Source of the DNA: Frankiales bacterium
Lineage (GTDB): Bacteria > Actinomycetota > Actinomycetes > Mycobacteriales > SCTD01
Length of the DNA: 17,540 nt
Direction of reading: 5' to 3'
Assembly (NCBI GenBank): GCA_025464795.1
Contig: JAODNB010000201.1
Span: forward strand, 1 to 17,540
The notes under the pieces were generated by a model, which saw nothing but the letters and a program-made list of their open reading frames with translations, made no database searches and was not told where the DNA came from. Shown one piece after another: positions 1 to 7,713 of this stretch (the stretch's first letter is position 1; each line of letters starts with the position of its first letter). The position numbers were made by a program, and so were the translations under genes.

Positions 1-88
1 GCGAACGGGCAGACCCACGCCTCGCCAGGCAGGAGATCGTGCTGGCGCGCCGAAGGAGTCCTGCACCTGCCCTTGCTTGGAGCCCGCC

Positions 89-1654
89 GTGCGTCGTCCA
101 CTGCTCGCCGCCCTCGCCCTGTCGAGCGCGACCGCGCTCGCGTTCGCCGGAGCCGCACCCGCCGTGACCGTGCAGAAGCCCGGGCTGGTGTTCGGGAAGA
201 ACACCTACGCCACCAACCTCGACTACGGCGAGCCGGGGTTGGCGATCTCCGGCAACGGGACGATCTACGCCTCGACGCCAGGGGACAACGGGGCGGAGCT
301 GTCCCGCAGCGACGACAGGGGCAAGACGTGGCTGAAGCTGCCCACGGCCACCAGCACCGCGACGCAGGCGGCCCTGAAGGGTGGCGACTCGGACGTGGTC
401 GTGGCGAAGGACGGGACCGTCTTCGCGGCCGACCTCAACGTCGACGGCATCACGGTCTTCCGCAGCACCGACAAGGGCAAGACCTTCCCGCAGCAGGCCT
501 TCGTCAACGGCAGTGCCGACCGCGAGTGGCTTGCCGTGACGGGACCGCACGGCGAGAACGTGCACGTGGTCTGGCACGAGTTCGCCACGGGAACGATGCT
601 CGGCGTCACGAGCACCGACGGTGGCAAGACGTTCGGCGCGCCAGAGGTGCTCTACAGCAACCCCCAGACCACGGTCGAGAGCGCCCACGACGGCACGTCG
701 ATCGGCGGCGTGAGCACCGACGACGCAGGTCGGGTCTACGTCAGCTACGCGACGAGTCGCCTGACCACGACCGACACCACCTACGGCACCCCTCCTGTCG
801 ACGCGATCCACCTGTCCGTGCGCGACCCCCGGTCCGGGACGTGGACCGACCACCTCGTGAACGGCGGTGCCGACGACGCGAACTACGGCAACTTCTGGAT
901 GTCGAGCGCCGTCGACAAGGGCGGCTACGTCTACGCCGTGTACAGCGGTTACGCGCACAAGGGACAGCCGATGCACGTCTGGCTGCAGCAGTCCAAGGAT
1001 CACGGGGTCACGTGGACCGCACCGCTCGCGGTCGATGACGTGCTTCCCGGAGCCGTCGGGCAGGACCTGTTCGGCTGGGTGGCAGGCGGCGGCAAGGGCG
1101 TGGCGGTCGTCAGCTGGTACCACACCGCGGCGGCAAACAAGGACGCCGACGGCATCGACTGGGTGGTCCCGGTCGCTCAGGTGCGCGGTCTCGGGACAGC
1201 GAAGCCCGACATCGTCTACGGCATCGCCAGCGACCACTCGGTGCACCACGGTCCGATCTGCACCTTAGGGACCTTCTGCGGGATCCTGCCCGGATCGAGC
1301 TCGGACCGCTCGCTGCTGGACTTCTTCAAGGTGGCCGTGGCCCCGGACGGCTACCCGGCCGTGGTGTGGAGCGACAACAACCGCGCTGACGGTGCGGCTA
1401 AGAGCGGGGTGGGCTTCGCCCGGCAGGTCGGCGGCCCGAGCGCGTTCACCACGGCCGCCGCAGCGACGTCGGCGAAGCCGACCCGGCCCGTGCCCACCTC
1501 GCCGCGGGTCGTCGCTCAGCCGCCCACCGCTGCAGGGGACCTGCCTGCGACGGGTCTGGGCGCGACCCTCCCGCTCCTGGCAGCGGCGCTGCTCGCCGCG
1601 GCCCTGCTGCTGGGGTTCAGAGCCCGAAGGCCTTCCCGAGCGACGTCGCGCTAG
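89..1654 (+). CDS. LPxTG-anchored BNR/sialidase-like surface protein
   Basis: Secreted beta-propeller protein predicted to be covalently attached to the cell wall. Four Asp-box (BNR) repeats of the S-x-D-x-G-x-T-W/F type lie near residues 72-81, 124-133, 174-182 and 301-309, as in sialidases and related glycosyl hydrolases. An N-terminal signal peptide (RR, hydrophobic core, AGA/APA cleavage region) is followed by the propeller, a Pro/Thr-rich linker (about 460-484), LPATG at 485-489, a hydrophobic helix and an Arg-rich tail: a complete sortase sorting signal. No sortase gene is in the window. I chose GTG at 89 because GGAG (79-82) sits 6 bases upstream; TTG at 77 would add four residues. Asp boxes alone do not prove sialidase activity, and I did not identify the Arg triad, so the substrate is unknown. 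The 3' end overlaps the convergent phosphoesterase gene by 38 bases. Confidence 0.85.
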   Translation: MRRPLLAALALSSATALAFAGAAPAVTVQKPGLVFGKNTYATNLDYGEPGLAISGNGTIYASTPGDNGAELSRSDDRGKTWLKLPTATSTATQAALKGGDSDVVVAKDGTVFAADLNVDGITVFRSTDKGKTFPQQAFVNGSADREWLAVTGPHGENVHVVWHEFATGTMLGVTSTDGGKTFGAPEVLYSNPQTTVESAHDGTSIGGVSTDDAGRVYVSYATSRLTTTDTTYGTPPVDAIHLSVRDPRSGTWTDHLVNGGADDANYGNFWMSSAVDKGGYVYAVYSGYAHKGQPMHVWLQQSKDHGVTWTAPLAVDDVLPGAVGQDLFGWVAGGGKGVAVVSWYHTAAANKDADGIDWVVPVAQVRGLGTAKPDIVYGIASDHSVHHGPICTLGTFCGILPGSSSDRSLLDFFKVAVAPDGYPAVVWSDNNRADGAAKSGVGFARQVGGPSAFTTAAAATSAKPTRPVPTSPRVVAQPPTAAGDLPATGLGATLPLLAAALLAAALLLGFRARRPSRATSR

Positions 1655-2552
1655 CCGCTCCACGGAGCGGGGCAGCACCGACGAGATCGGTCATCCAGCG
1701 CGACCAAGACCGGTGGTCGAGGTGCGCTGAGGACGCTGTGCCATGGAGTCCTGGCGCGACGACGACGGTGAGGATCTTGCCCGTGCTCGCGCCCTCGTCC
1801 TCGTCGAACGTGACGACGATCGCGAGCCGACCCGCCTTGTAGTCGGCCCCTCGCATCAGGGCCGGGATCCACTGCTTGAGGTAGCCGTCGGCGGTGCCTA
1901 GCGAGCAGTCGTGCGCGTCGTTGCAGAGGTCCGGGACGAGCAACCCGACGTTCGGGAGGGTGCCGCGAGCCAGGTCGTCGTGCAAGGCGCCGGCCGAGGG
2001 CGTACCGGCGGGGAGGTCGTCCTTGGCGCAGCTCGCTCGCTCCGACGGGAAGTAGGCCCAGGGGTTGTGCTTCACCCCGTACCGGCCCTGAGGGGACTGA
2101 GCACAGGCTGAGGGCATCGCGTCGGCGTAGGTCTTGGCGGTGTGGTGCGTGGCCAGGGCCCGGCCGAAGACCGAGGCGCCTGACAGCGGGTGGGCGGAGG
2201 GTGAGCGGTCGTCCGAGACCCCGAAGGTGGAACCGCCCGCCATCGCCAGGTAGTTGGGCAGCGAGGGGTGCGTGAGGGTCGCGTACGAGGTGGCTTGCCC
2301 GTAGCTGCGGGCCAGGGAGGCGAGGTAGGGCATCTCGTGGCGCGCCGCAGCGAATCCGTGGTTCTCCTCGACGATCGTGAGCACCTTGCCGACCGCGGGC
2401 GCGGGACCCGGCGGCGCGATGGCCGGAGCGACGGACGAGGCGCGAGCGCTTGCCGTTCCCGCGGGGGTGGGGGTCACCGCCGCGTGGTTCGAGGAGGAGC
2501 TGCAGGCGGCCACGCTGAGGGCAAAGGCGGCTGCGCACGCCGATCGTCTCAT
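1617..2552 (-). CDS. Lipoprotein phosphoesterase (acid phosphatase / PLC-like family)
   Basis: Predicted membrane-anchored, extracytoplasmic phosphoesterase of 311 residues. The N-terminus has two Arg, a hydrophobic segment and a lipobox (SVAAC, Cys17), followed by a Ser/Ala/Pro-rich linker to about residue 50. The catalytic domain resembles the phosphoesterase family that contains bacterial acid phosphatases and phospholipases C: an IVEENHGF segment after the linker (metal-ligand Glu-Asn), HPSLPNYLAMAGG, VTFDEDEG and HLDHRSW towards the C-terminus, the conserved blocks of this family in their usual order. Substrate (phosphate monoester or phospholipid) cannot be decided. The ATG has only GAGG one base upstream, too close for a good ribosome site, so translation may be weak or leaderless. 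It is transcribed divergently from the ZIP gene and its 3' end runs 38 bases into the sialidase-like gene on the other strand. Confidence 0.85.
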   Translation of the reverse strand: MRRSACAAAFALSVAACSSSSNHAAVTPTPAGTASARASSVAPAIAPPGPAPAVGKVLTIVEENHGFAAARHEMPYLASLARSYGQATSYATLTHPSLPNYLAMAGGSTFGVSDDRSPSAHPLSGASVFGRALATHHTAKTYADAMPSACAQSPQGRYGVKHNPWAYFPSERASCAKDDLPAGTPSAGALHDDLARGTLPNVGLLVPDLCNDAHDCSLGTADGYLKQWIPALMRGADYKAGRLAIVVTFDEDEGASTGKILTVVVAPGLHGTASSAHLDHRSWSRWMTDLVGAAPLRGAASATSLGKAFGL

Positions 2553-2612
2553 GCCTCACGGTAAGTCAGGCTGCTAGGGAGGGCCGGTGTGACCTCGGCC
2601 ACCCCCCTTGAC

Positions 2613-2627
2613 CACCCCATGGGGGTG
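2613..2627. promoter_or_regulatory. G/C-tract inverted repeat, CsoR/RcnR-like
   Basis: CACCCC (2613-2618) is mirrored by GGGGTG (2622-2627) across a 3-base centre, and the outer bases extend the symmetry imperfectly. It lies in the 117-base divergent region between the phosphoesterase and ZIP genes. The C-tract/G-tract layout resembles operators of the CsoR/RcnR metal-sensor family, but no such regulator is in the window. The resemblance is inference. Confidence 0.3.
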
Positions 2628-2630
2628 TGG

Positions 2631-2644
2631 TGAGGTTGACCTAA
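2631..2644. promoter_or_regulatory. DtxR/IdeR/MntR-like half-site palindrome before the ZIP gene
   Basis: TGAGGTTGACCTAA is a near-palindrome in which T.AGGT is mirrored by ACCT.A (5 of 7 pairs match). This resembles the TTAGG...CCTAA half-sites of iron- or manganese-dependent DtxR-family repressors of actinobacteria. It lies 25 bases before the ATG of a metal transporter, just upstream of the ribosome site GAGGAGG (2655-2661), where a bound repressor would block transcription. The regulator is not in the window; the metal cannot be told. Confidence 0.42.
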
Positions 2645-2669
2645 GTAACGATATGAGGAGGCAACTCGC

Positions 2670-3530
2670 ATGGGTGTCGGGCAGACCGCGCTGCTGGGCT
2701 TCATCGCCGGCGTCACCATCCTGCTCGGGATGCCTCTTGGCCGTCTGAACAAGCCGGCGCCGACCCTGCGGCTCGCCCTGAACGGTGCCGCGATCGGCGT
2801 GCTGCTGTTCCTCGTGTGGGATGTGCTGTCCGGCGCGTGGGAGCCCATCGACGCCGCCCTCGTCGACGTCCACGCGCACGCGGGCGGGATGGGCCCCGTC
2901 TTCGGGTACGGCGCCCTGTTCTTCGGCGGCCTGACCCTCGGCCTCATGAGCCTCGTCTACTACGAGCGGTTCCTGGGCCGGGCGAAGGCCCCTCGCCGCA
3001 TGGGCCCCGGGACGGTGGCTGTGGGTGACCTGAGCACCCGGCTGCCGTACGCAGGTCTGTCCCCTGCCCGTCGGCTCGCGCTGCTCATCGCGGTCGGCAT
3101 CGGGCTGCACAACTTCGCCGAGGGGCTGGCGATCGGCTCTGCCGCGGCGAGCGGCGAGATCGCGTTGGCGACGCTGCTGGTGACCGGCTTCGCCCTGCAC
3201 AACGCCACAGAGGGCTTCGGCATCGTGGCTCCCCTCGCTGCTGACCGGGAGGCCGGCGAGCCGCGCCCCTCCTGGCGGACGCTGCTCGGCCTGGCCGCCA
3301 TCGGTGGCGGCCCGACGTTCCTCGGCACCTTGGTCGGTCACGAGTTCACGAGCGACGCGATGTCGGTCGTGTTCTTGACGCTGGCAGCCGGGTCGATCCT
3401 CTACGTCGTGATGCAGCTGCTCGGTGTCGCCGCAAGGGTCGGCCGCAAGGAGGTCCTGTGCTGGGCCATCCTCGCCGGCATGGCGGCCGGCTTCCTCACC
3501 GACATGATCGTCACAGCCGGCGGCGTCTGA
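2670..3530 (+). CDS. ZIP-family divalent metal transporter
   Basis: Integral membrane protein of 286 residues that probably carries zinc or another divalent metal into the cytoplasm. About eight hydrophobic segments are visible, with a more polar stretch near residues 100-130 (RAKAPRRMG onward), the position of the variable cytoplasmic loop between TM3 and TM4 in ZIP proteins. The signature metal-site motifs are present in the two central helices: HNFAEG at 147-152 and HNATEG at 177-182. A His-containing segment (VDVHAHAGG, about 66-73) may bind metal in an extracytoplasmic loop. The ATG has an excellent ribosome site, GAGGAGG at 2655-2661 with an 8-base spacer. Two palindromes just upstream suggest metal-responsive control. 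The gene ends 3 bases before the convergent helicase stop codon, with no terminator hairpin between them. Metal specificity is not readable from sequence. Confidence 0.9.
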   Translation: MGVGQTALLGFIAGVTILLGMPLGRLNKPAPTLRLALNGAAIGVLLFLVWDVLSGAWEPIDAALVDVHAHAGGMGPVFGYGALFFGGLTLGLMSLVYYERFLGRAKAPRRMGPGTVAVGDLSTRLPYAGLSPARRLALLIAVGIGLHNFAEGLAIGSAAASGEIALATLLVTGFALHNATEGFGIVAPLAADREAGEPRPSWRTLLGLAAIGGGPTFLGTLVGHEFTSDAMSVVFLTLAAGSILYVVMQLLGVAARVGRKEVLCWAILAGMAAGFLTDMIVTAGGV

Positions 3531-3533
3531 CCC

Positions 3534-5669
3534 TCACGTGGCGTTGCTGAGGGCCTCGGTGAGCAGGAGCACCAGCGCCTCCAGCTGCACGTCGACCGAG
3601 GAGGAGACCTCCTCGTCCGAGCCGTCCAGGGCGCGAGCGGCCAGGCCGGCCTTGCCGTCGATGAGCTCGGCCACCTTCGCGTCGATCGTCTGCGCTGCGA
3701 TCACGCGCCAGGCCGTGACGGGCTGGTCCTGCCCGATGCGGTGCACGCGGTCGATGGCCTGGGTCTGCTCCGCATCGGTCCACGAGAGCTCTGCGAGCAC
3801 CACGTTCGAGGCGACCTGCAGGTTGAGCCCCACTCCTGCGGCGGTCAGCGAGCAGACGATGATCTGGCAGGAGTCATCGGTGAGGAACGACTCGATCGCC
3901 TTCGCTCGCGCCTTCGGGGTCTGGTCACCGCGGATCGACGAGAAGCCGATGCCTCGCTGCGTGAAGGTCTCCTCAGCCGTGTCCATCACGTCGATGTGCT
4001 TGGCGAAGAAGACCACCTTCCCGACGTTGCGCGACAGCTGCGCTGCGTAGTCGGCGGCGAGGCCGGCCTTCGCCTGACCGATGCGTCGCATCATGGTGAA
4101 GACGTTCTCGTCGCTGTTCTTGTCGCCGTCGGTGTCCTGCCGCTCCCACTGCGCGACCTGCCGGACGAGAGCGTGGTCGATGCCCTGGACCACGACGCCC
4201 TTCGTGCGGGCCTCGAGCGCGCTCTCGTAGCGCTTGACGAGGCGACGGGCGAGAACGCGTTCGGCGTCGCGGATCGACCGGCCGATGGGTCCGTCCAGCT
4301 CCACCGGGAGGTCCGCGATGCGACGGGCGGGGATGTCCGCGGCCACGTCCACCTTGCGCCGACGGACGATGCCCATGTCGATCACCGACTGGCGCGCGTT
4401 CGGGTAGAAGTCGAAGTCGACCGGGGTCATGCCGATCTGCTCGAGCGAGTCCATCAGGGCCGGGCCTGGCTCCTTGTCGCCGATCCAGCCGAGGAACTCC
4501 CAGATCGCGAGGAAGTCCTCGATGTCGTTGATGAGAGGCGTTCCGGTCAGGGCCATCAGCAACGGCCGTACGGTCCGCTTGCGGATCCGCTCTGACAGCT
4601 CGAGCACGTGGCGCGACCGCTGCGAGGTCTTGTTCTTGATGAAGTGCGCCTCGTCGACGACCATCCCGCGGAACCCCAGGTTGCCCAACCAGCCGACGTG
4701 CCTGTCGAGGATCTCGTAGTTGACGATGACGATGTCAGAGAACGCGTCGATGTTGTCGCCGTCGCCGTGCACGACCGTGGCCGGACGGTTGGGCGTCCAG
4801 AGCGAGGCCTCGTGCGCCCAGTTCGTCTTCACGACGTTCGGGACGACGACGAGCAGGGGGAACGCGCCAGCTGCTTCGGCTGCTAGCAGGGACTGGGCGG
4901 TCTTGCCGAGACCGGGCTCGTCCGCGAGCAGAAAGGTGCGGTGGCCCTCCTTCGCGGCGGCGATCACCTGAGCCTGGTGGTGCATGAGCTCCCGCCCGCC
5001 GGGGGCAAGCAGGGACACCGGCGGGGGCAGCTCCATGCAGGAGGTCGCGCCACCGGAGGCCTCCTCGAAGGAGCGCAGCAGCGGACCCAGGAGCTCCCAT
5101 GTCGACAGGGTCCGGGACCTCGTGGCCGGCGGGGGCGGTGCAGAGAAGTCGGGCTCGAGGAAGGGGTTGAGCAGCTGGCGGCTCTTCACCGACTGCGGGA
5201 TGACGCGGCGTTCCTCCCGCGCGGTCGGGGCGGCCTTCTCCTTGACCTCCTCCTCGGGAGGGCTCTCGATGCCGGCGGCCTGCCGCATCTCGCGCATGAG
5301 CGACGCAGTGCCCTCGTGCAGCCCGTTGTCCTCGGCGAGCAGGGCGAGCAGCGATCCGTCTCGCGCAGCGGTACGGGCGAGGACCGTAGCGACGCCGTCG
5401 ATCCGCTTCATCTGCTCGGACCTGCGAGCCTCGCTCATCGGCTCGGCCTTGACGCGGTCGCGCTCCTCGCGCACCAGCAGGGCGACGGCCTGGAAGGAGC
5501 TGCGCACCGAGGGACCCACCTTGCCGCGCTGGACGGCCACCTCGACGTCGCGCACGGTCTTGGCGAGCACGGGGATGATCCCCTTCTCCCGCGGCTGCGG
5601 ACGCCCTTGGCCCTGGCGTCGGGGCGCGGTCCGGTTGCCACCGGACGGGCGCTGGCCTTGGCCTGCCAA
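3534..5669 (-). CDS. SNF2-family DEAD/DEAH helicase-like ATPase
   Basis: Superfamily 2 ATPase of the Snf2 type, expected to translocate on double-stranded DNA; 711 residues from the chosen start. A basic Gln/Arg-rich N-terminus and a charged helical region (to about 150) precede the ATPase core: motif I DEPGLGKT (about 250-257), motif II DEAH (339-342), motif III LTGTP (374-378), then in the second RecA lobe SLTAAGVGLNL (607-617) and motif VI QAIDRVHRIGQ (637-647). The last motif and the compact layout recall SMARCAL1/HARP-type and bacterial HepA-like members. Motif I reads DEPGLGKT, not the usual DEMGLGKT. I start at TTG 5669 because AAGGAG (5681-5676) is 6 bases upstream; the longer TTG at 5690 has no such site and would place AAGGAG inside the gene. 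It is downstream of, and co-directional with, the LLM gene (112-base gap). Biological role, perhaps repair or replication-fork handling, is inference. Confidence 0.9.
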   Translation of the reverse strand: MAGQGQRPSGGNRTAPRRQGQGRPQPREKGIIPVLAKTVRDVEVAVQRGKVGPSVRSSFQAVALLVREERDRVKAEPMSEARRSEQMKRIDGVATVLARTAARDGSLLALLAEDNGLHEGTASLMREMRQAAGIESPPEEEVKEKAAPTAREERRVIPQSVKSRQLLNPFLEPDFSAPPPPATRSRTLSTWELLGPLLRSFEEASGGATSCMELPPPVSLLAPGGRELMHHQAQVIAAAKEGHRTFLLADEPGLGKTAQSLLAAEAAGAFPLLVVVPNVVKTNWAHEASLWTPNRPATVVHGDGDNIDAFSDIVIVNYEILDRHVGWLGNLGFRGMVVDEAHFIKNKTSQRSRHVLELSERIRKRTVRPLLMALTGTPLINDIEDFLAIWEFLGWIGDKEPGPALMDSLEQIGMTPVDFDFYPNARQSVIDMGIVRRRKVDVAADIPARRIADLPVELDGPIGRSIRDAERVLARRLVKRYESALEARTKGVVVQGIDHALVRQVAQWERQDTDGDKNSDENVFTMMRRIGQAKAGLAADYAAQLSRNVGKVVFFAKHIDVMDTAEETFTQRGIGFSSIRGDQTPKARAKAIESFLTDDSCQIIVCSLTAAGVGLNLQVASNVVLAELSWTDAEQTQAIDRVHRIGQDQPVTAWRVIAAQTIDAKVAELIDGKAGLAARALDGSDEEVSSSVDVQLEALVLLLTEALSNAT

Positions 5670-5675
5670 GTACTT

Positions 5676-5681
5676 CTCCTT
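5676..5681 (-). promoter_or_regulatory. Ribosome binding site deciding the helicase start
   Basis: On the minus strand AAGGAG is followed by six bases (AAGTAC) and TTG at 5669. This spacing is close to ideal and argues for the shorter protein over the TTG at 5690. Confidence 0.7.
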
Positions 5682-5781
5682 AAGAAGCAACGACTCGATG
5701 GTCGTCAGTTCCGCGTGTGAGGCCGTCAGGGCGAGGCGCGGGACGTAGCTGGACTGATCGCAGCGAGGCGTCAGCTCGCGC

Positions 5782-6657
5782 TCATCGTAGCGCTTGCGCC
5801 AACGGCGCGATGACGTCCGCGGAGAACCGCGTCAGCCCCTCGAGCTTCTGCTCGAGCGAGCACTCCGTACCGAAGTAGTAGGCCCACGGCATGGTCCAGA
5901 CGTCGGTCACGCCACCTTCCTGCGCTTTCGCGAAGTGCTCCGGGAGGAACGCGTCGGTGAGGGCCGTGATCACCGAGAAGTCACCCGTCGCCCCGATCTG
6001 CTCCCGGATCTCCTGAAGCCTTCGGGCGTGTCCGGCAGCCTCCTCGACCGTGTAGAGGTCCCCGATCCAGCCCTGGTGCCGCGCGGCGCGCTGGAAGGCG
6101 ACCTCCGAGAGCCCACCGACGTACACCGGGATGGGGGCCGTCGGCGAGGGCTCCATGATCATGCGAGGAGCGCTGTAGTGCTCGCCCTCGAACTCGGTCC
6201 ACCCGGGTTCCCAGAGGGCCTTCATCAGGGCCAGGCCCTCGTCTGTCCGCCTGCCTCGGGTGTGGAAGTCCTGACCGAGCAGGGCGAACTCCTCCCGGCA
6301 CCAACCCACCCCTACGCCCAGCGCGACGCGGTTCCCCGACAGCACTGCTGCGGTGCCGACCGACTTCGCGACCTGGAACGGGCTGCGGACGGAGGGGACG
6401 TACACGCTGGTGAAGAACTGCAGCCGGGTCGTGACCATGGACAGCGCACCCACCAGGACCCACGGGTCAGGCCACTGCGCCGAGGGCTCCCAGCGCCGGG
6501 AGCCGTCGGGCGTGTAGGGGTAGGGGGTGTCGAGCACCTCGAGGTCGAGGATGTGGTCAGGCATCGTGATGGCGTGGTAACCGAGGTCGTCGGCGGCGCG
6601 GGCGATGGCCACCAGCTGGTCGACGGGCACGAAGGCTGAGCTGATGGCGAAGCGCAC
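5782..6657 (-). CDS. LLM-class F420-dependent oxidoreductase
   Basis: Luciferase-like monooxygenase fold (TIM barrel) protein of 291 residues, expected to use coenzyme F420 or FMN in the cytoplasm. Recognisable family features in order: MRFAISS beta-1 strand; AIARAADDLGYHAITMPDHIL near 17-37; a substrate-loop region; LSMVTTRLQFFTSVYVPSVRSPFQVAKSVGTAAVLSGNR-type helix/strand block, given here as VGTAAVLSGNRVALGVGVGW; then EEFALLGQDFHTRGRRTDE and PIPVYVGGLSE, typical of actinobacterial F420-dependent members. The GTG at 6657 was chosen because it begins exactly at the conserved first strand; the reading frame is open upstream only because it runs antisense to the Ddn-like gene. Diverges from that gene across 36 bases that hold one palindromic operator. 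The two are probably co-regulated. Substrate unknown; a lipid or steroid role is suggested only by the operator. Confidence 0.88.
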   Translation of the reverse strand: MRFAISSAFVPVDQLVAIARAADDLGYHAITMPDHILDLEVLDTPYPYTPDGSRRWEPSAQWPDPWVLVGALSMVTTRLQFFTSVYVPSVRSPFQVAKSVGTAAVLSGNRVALGVGVGWCREEFALLGQDFHTRGRRTDEGLALMKALWEPGWTEFEGEHYSAPRMIMEPSPTAPIPVYVGGLSEVAFQRAARHQGWIGDLYTVEEAAGHARRLQEIREQIGATGDFSVITALTDAFLPEHFAKAQEGGVTDVWTMPWAYYFGTECSLEQKLEGLTRFSADVIAPLAQALR

Positions 6658-6666
6658 CCCGCCAAC

Positions 6667-6684
6667 CCTAGAACCTGTTCTAGG
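6667..6684. promoter_or_regulatory. KstR-type palindromic operator shared by a divergent pair
   Basis: CCTAGAAC (6667-6674) and GTTCTAGG (6677-6684) are perfect 8-base inverted arms around CT. The core TAGAACCTGTTCTA fits the TNNAACNNGTTNNA consensus known for KstR, the TetR-family repressor of sterol and lipid catabolism in mycobacteria and relatives. It is exactly central: 9 bases separate each arm from the start codons of the LLM gene (GTG 6657) and the Ddn-like gene (ATG 6694). The palindrome edges also supply the only AGG-type ribosome-site sequences, so a bound repressor would cover both start regions. Assignment to KstR rather than another TetR protein is inference. Confidence 0.75.
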
Positions 6685-6693
6685 ATCGCGGCC

Positions 6694-7161
6694 ATGGGTC
6701 TGCTCACGCCGGTCGCCGTACGGCTCGGCGCTCAACCATGGATGCCCAAGCTGCTCCCGCAGATCGTCATGATCGACAAGGCCGTGCAGAAGACGACGAG
6801 CGGCCGGGTGACGATCCTGGACGTCGCCGGGCTGCCGAACCTCATGCTCACGGTGGTCGGTCGCAAGAGCGGCATCCCGCGCAGCAACCCGCTGCTGTGC
6901 GTGCCGCGCGGCGACGCGATCCTCATCGCCGGCTCCTACTTCGGCGGACCGAACGAGCCGCTGTGGGTGAAGAACGTCGAGGCCAGCCCGGAGGTGGTCG
7001 TGAGGTTCCGAGGCAAGACCTCGGACATGGTCGCCACCCGTCTCGACGGGCAGGCACGCGCCGACGCGTGGGCGCACATGCTGAAGACCTGGCCCAACTT
7101 CGCGCTCTACGAGAAGAAGACCGAGCGTCTCATCAAGGTCTTCGAGCTCACGCCGCGGTAG
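6694..7161 (+). CDS. Ddn-like deazaflavin (F420)-dependent nitroreductase/quinone reductase family protein
   Basis: Small split-barrel flavin/deazaflavin-binding protein of 155 residues, the usual length for the Ddn family (F420H2-dependent quinone or nitro-group reductases of actinobacteria). Family motifs visible: VGRKSGIPRSNPLL near 55-68, IAGSYFGGPNEPLWVKNVEASPEV near 76-99 (written in two parts here: GSYFGGPNEP and LWVKNVEASPEV), W..M...WPNF..YEKKT and the VFELTPR C-terminus. The region PQIVMIDKAVQKTTSGR is the amphipathic N-terminal part common in the family, often linked to membrane association. The ATG at 6694 has only AGGA (6682-6685) upstream, overlapping the palindrome. Divergent from an LLM oxidoreductase, so the two may supply or consume the same F420 reductant in one pathway; that pairing is inference from layout and the shared operator. 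Confidence 0.88.
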   Translation: MGLLTPVAVRLGAQPWMPKLLPQIVMIDKAVQKTTSGRVTILDVAGLPNLMLTVVGRKSGIPRSNPLLCVPRGDAILIAGSYFGGPNEPLWVKNVEASPEVVVRFRGKTSDMVATRLDGQARADAWAHMLKTWPNFALYEKKTERLIKVFELTPR

Positions 7162-7206
7162 CAGCCGCCCGTCGACCGGTGGCTGGTAGGTGGCGCCAGC
7201 GGCCGC

Positions 7207-7713
7207 TCATGGGCGGAGCTGCTTGGTCAGCACGCTGAACGCGAGCGCGTCGGTGCGGGGCTTGCCGAACCGCTCGTCGCCGTACGGGAAGGGTCGCAGC
7301 TCACCGGTGTCGACGTAACCACGGCGCAGGTAGAAGTCGATGAGCTCGCGCCGCGCCGACAGCACGGTCATCTCGACGAAAGCAGCGCCCTTGTCGACCG
7401 CGATCCTCTCGGCCTCGGCCAGCAGCCTCGAACCGGTGCCTGCGCCCTGCAAGCCGGGGCGCACGGCGAACATCCCGAAGTACGCGAAGCCGTCCTTGGG
7501 CACGAGGGTGCAGCAGCCGATGAGGTCCTCGCCCTCGTAGGCCAGCACCAGGTCGTCGAGGACCTCGCGCACGGCCTCCGGGTCGGTGCGCTGCCCGTCG
7601 AGGAGGTCGGCCTCGGACGTCCAGCCCTGCTTGCTGGACTCGCCGCGGTAGGCGGACTGGACCAGGTCGACGATGGCCTCGACGTCAGTGGGGGCTGCGC
7701 TGCGGAACTCCAT
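7207..7713 (-). CDS. GNAT-family N-acetyltransferase
   Basis: Acetyl-CoA-dependent N-acetyltransferase of 168 residues with the complete GNAT fold order: FRSAAPTDVEAIVDLV beta1-alpha1, a strand carrying LVLAYEGEDLIGCCTL, then FAYFGMFAVRPGLQGAGTGS motif A (the Q-x-x-G-x-G acetyl-CoA pyrophosphate loop is QGAGTG), EAERIA..KGAAFVEMTVLS, and RRELIDFYLRRGYVDTGE, the motif B region. The FxxRRGY segment is typical of small-molecule or protein N-terminal acetylases of unknown substrate. The ATG has no clear ribosome site; the 50 bases upstream hold only imperfect inverted repeats. It is convergent with the Ddn-like gene (45-base gap) and follows the propeller-like gene in the same direction (50-base gap), so the two could share a transcript. 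Confidence 0.88.
   Translation of the reverse strand: MEFRSAAPTDVEAIVDLVQSAYRGESSKQGWTSEADLLDGQRTDPEAVREVLDDLVLAYEGEDLIGCCTLVPKDGFAYFGMFAVRPGLQGAGTGSRLLAEAERIAVDKGAAFVEMTVLSARRELIDFYLRRGYVDTGELRPFPYGDERFGKPRTDALAFSVLTKQLRP

Noticed and set aside
23..47. CGCCAG/CTGGCG repeat before the sialidase-like gene
   Set aside because: Six-base arms with a 13-base loop; no further support.
3741..5748. Several open frames opposite the helicase
   Set aside because: Overlap a gene with all Snf2 motifs in order; these are antisense shadows.
5763..5779. GCGAG/CTCGC short hairpin after the LLM gene as terminator
   Set aside because: Only a 5-base stem with a 7-base loop and no T-tract; too weak to call.
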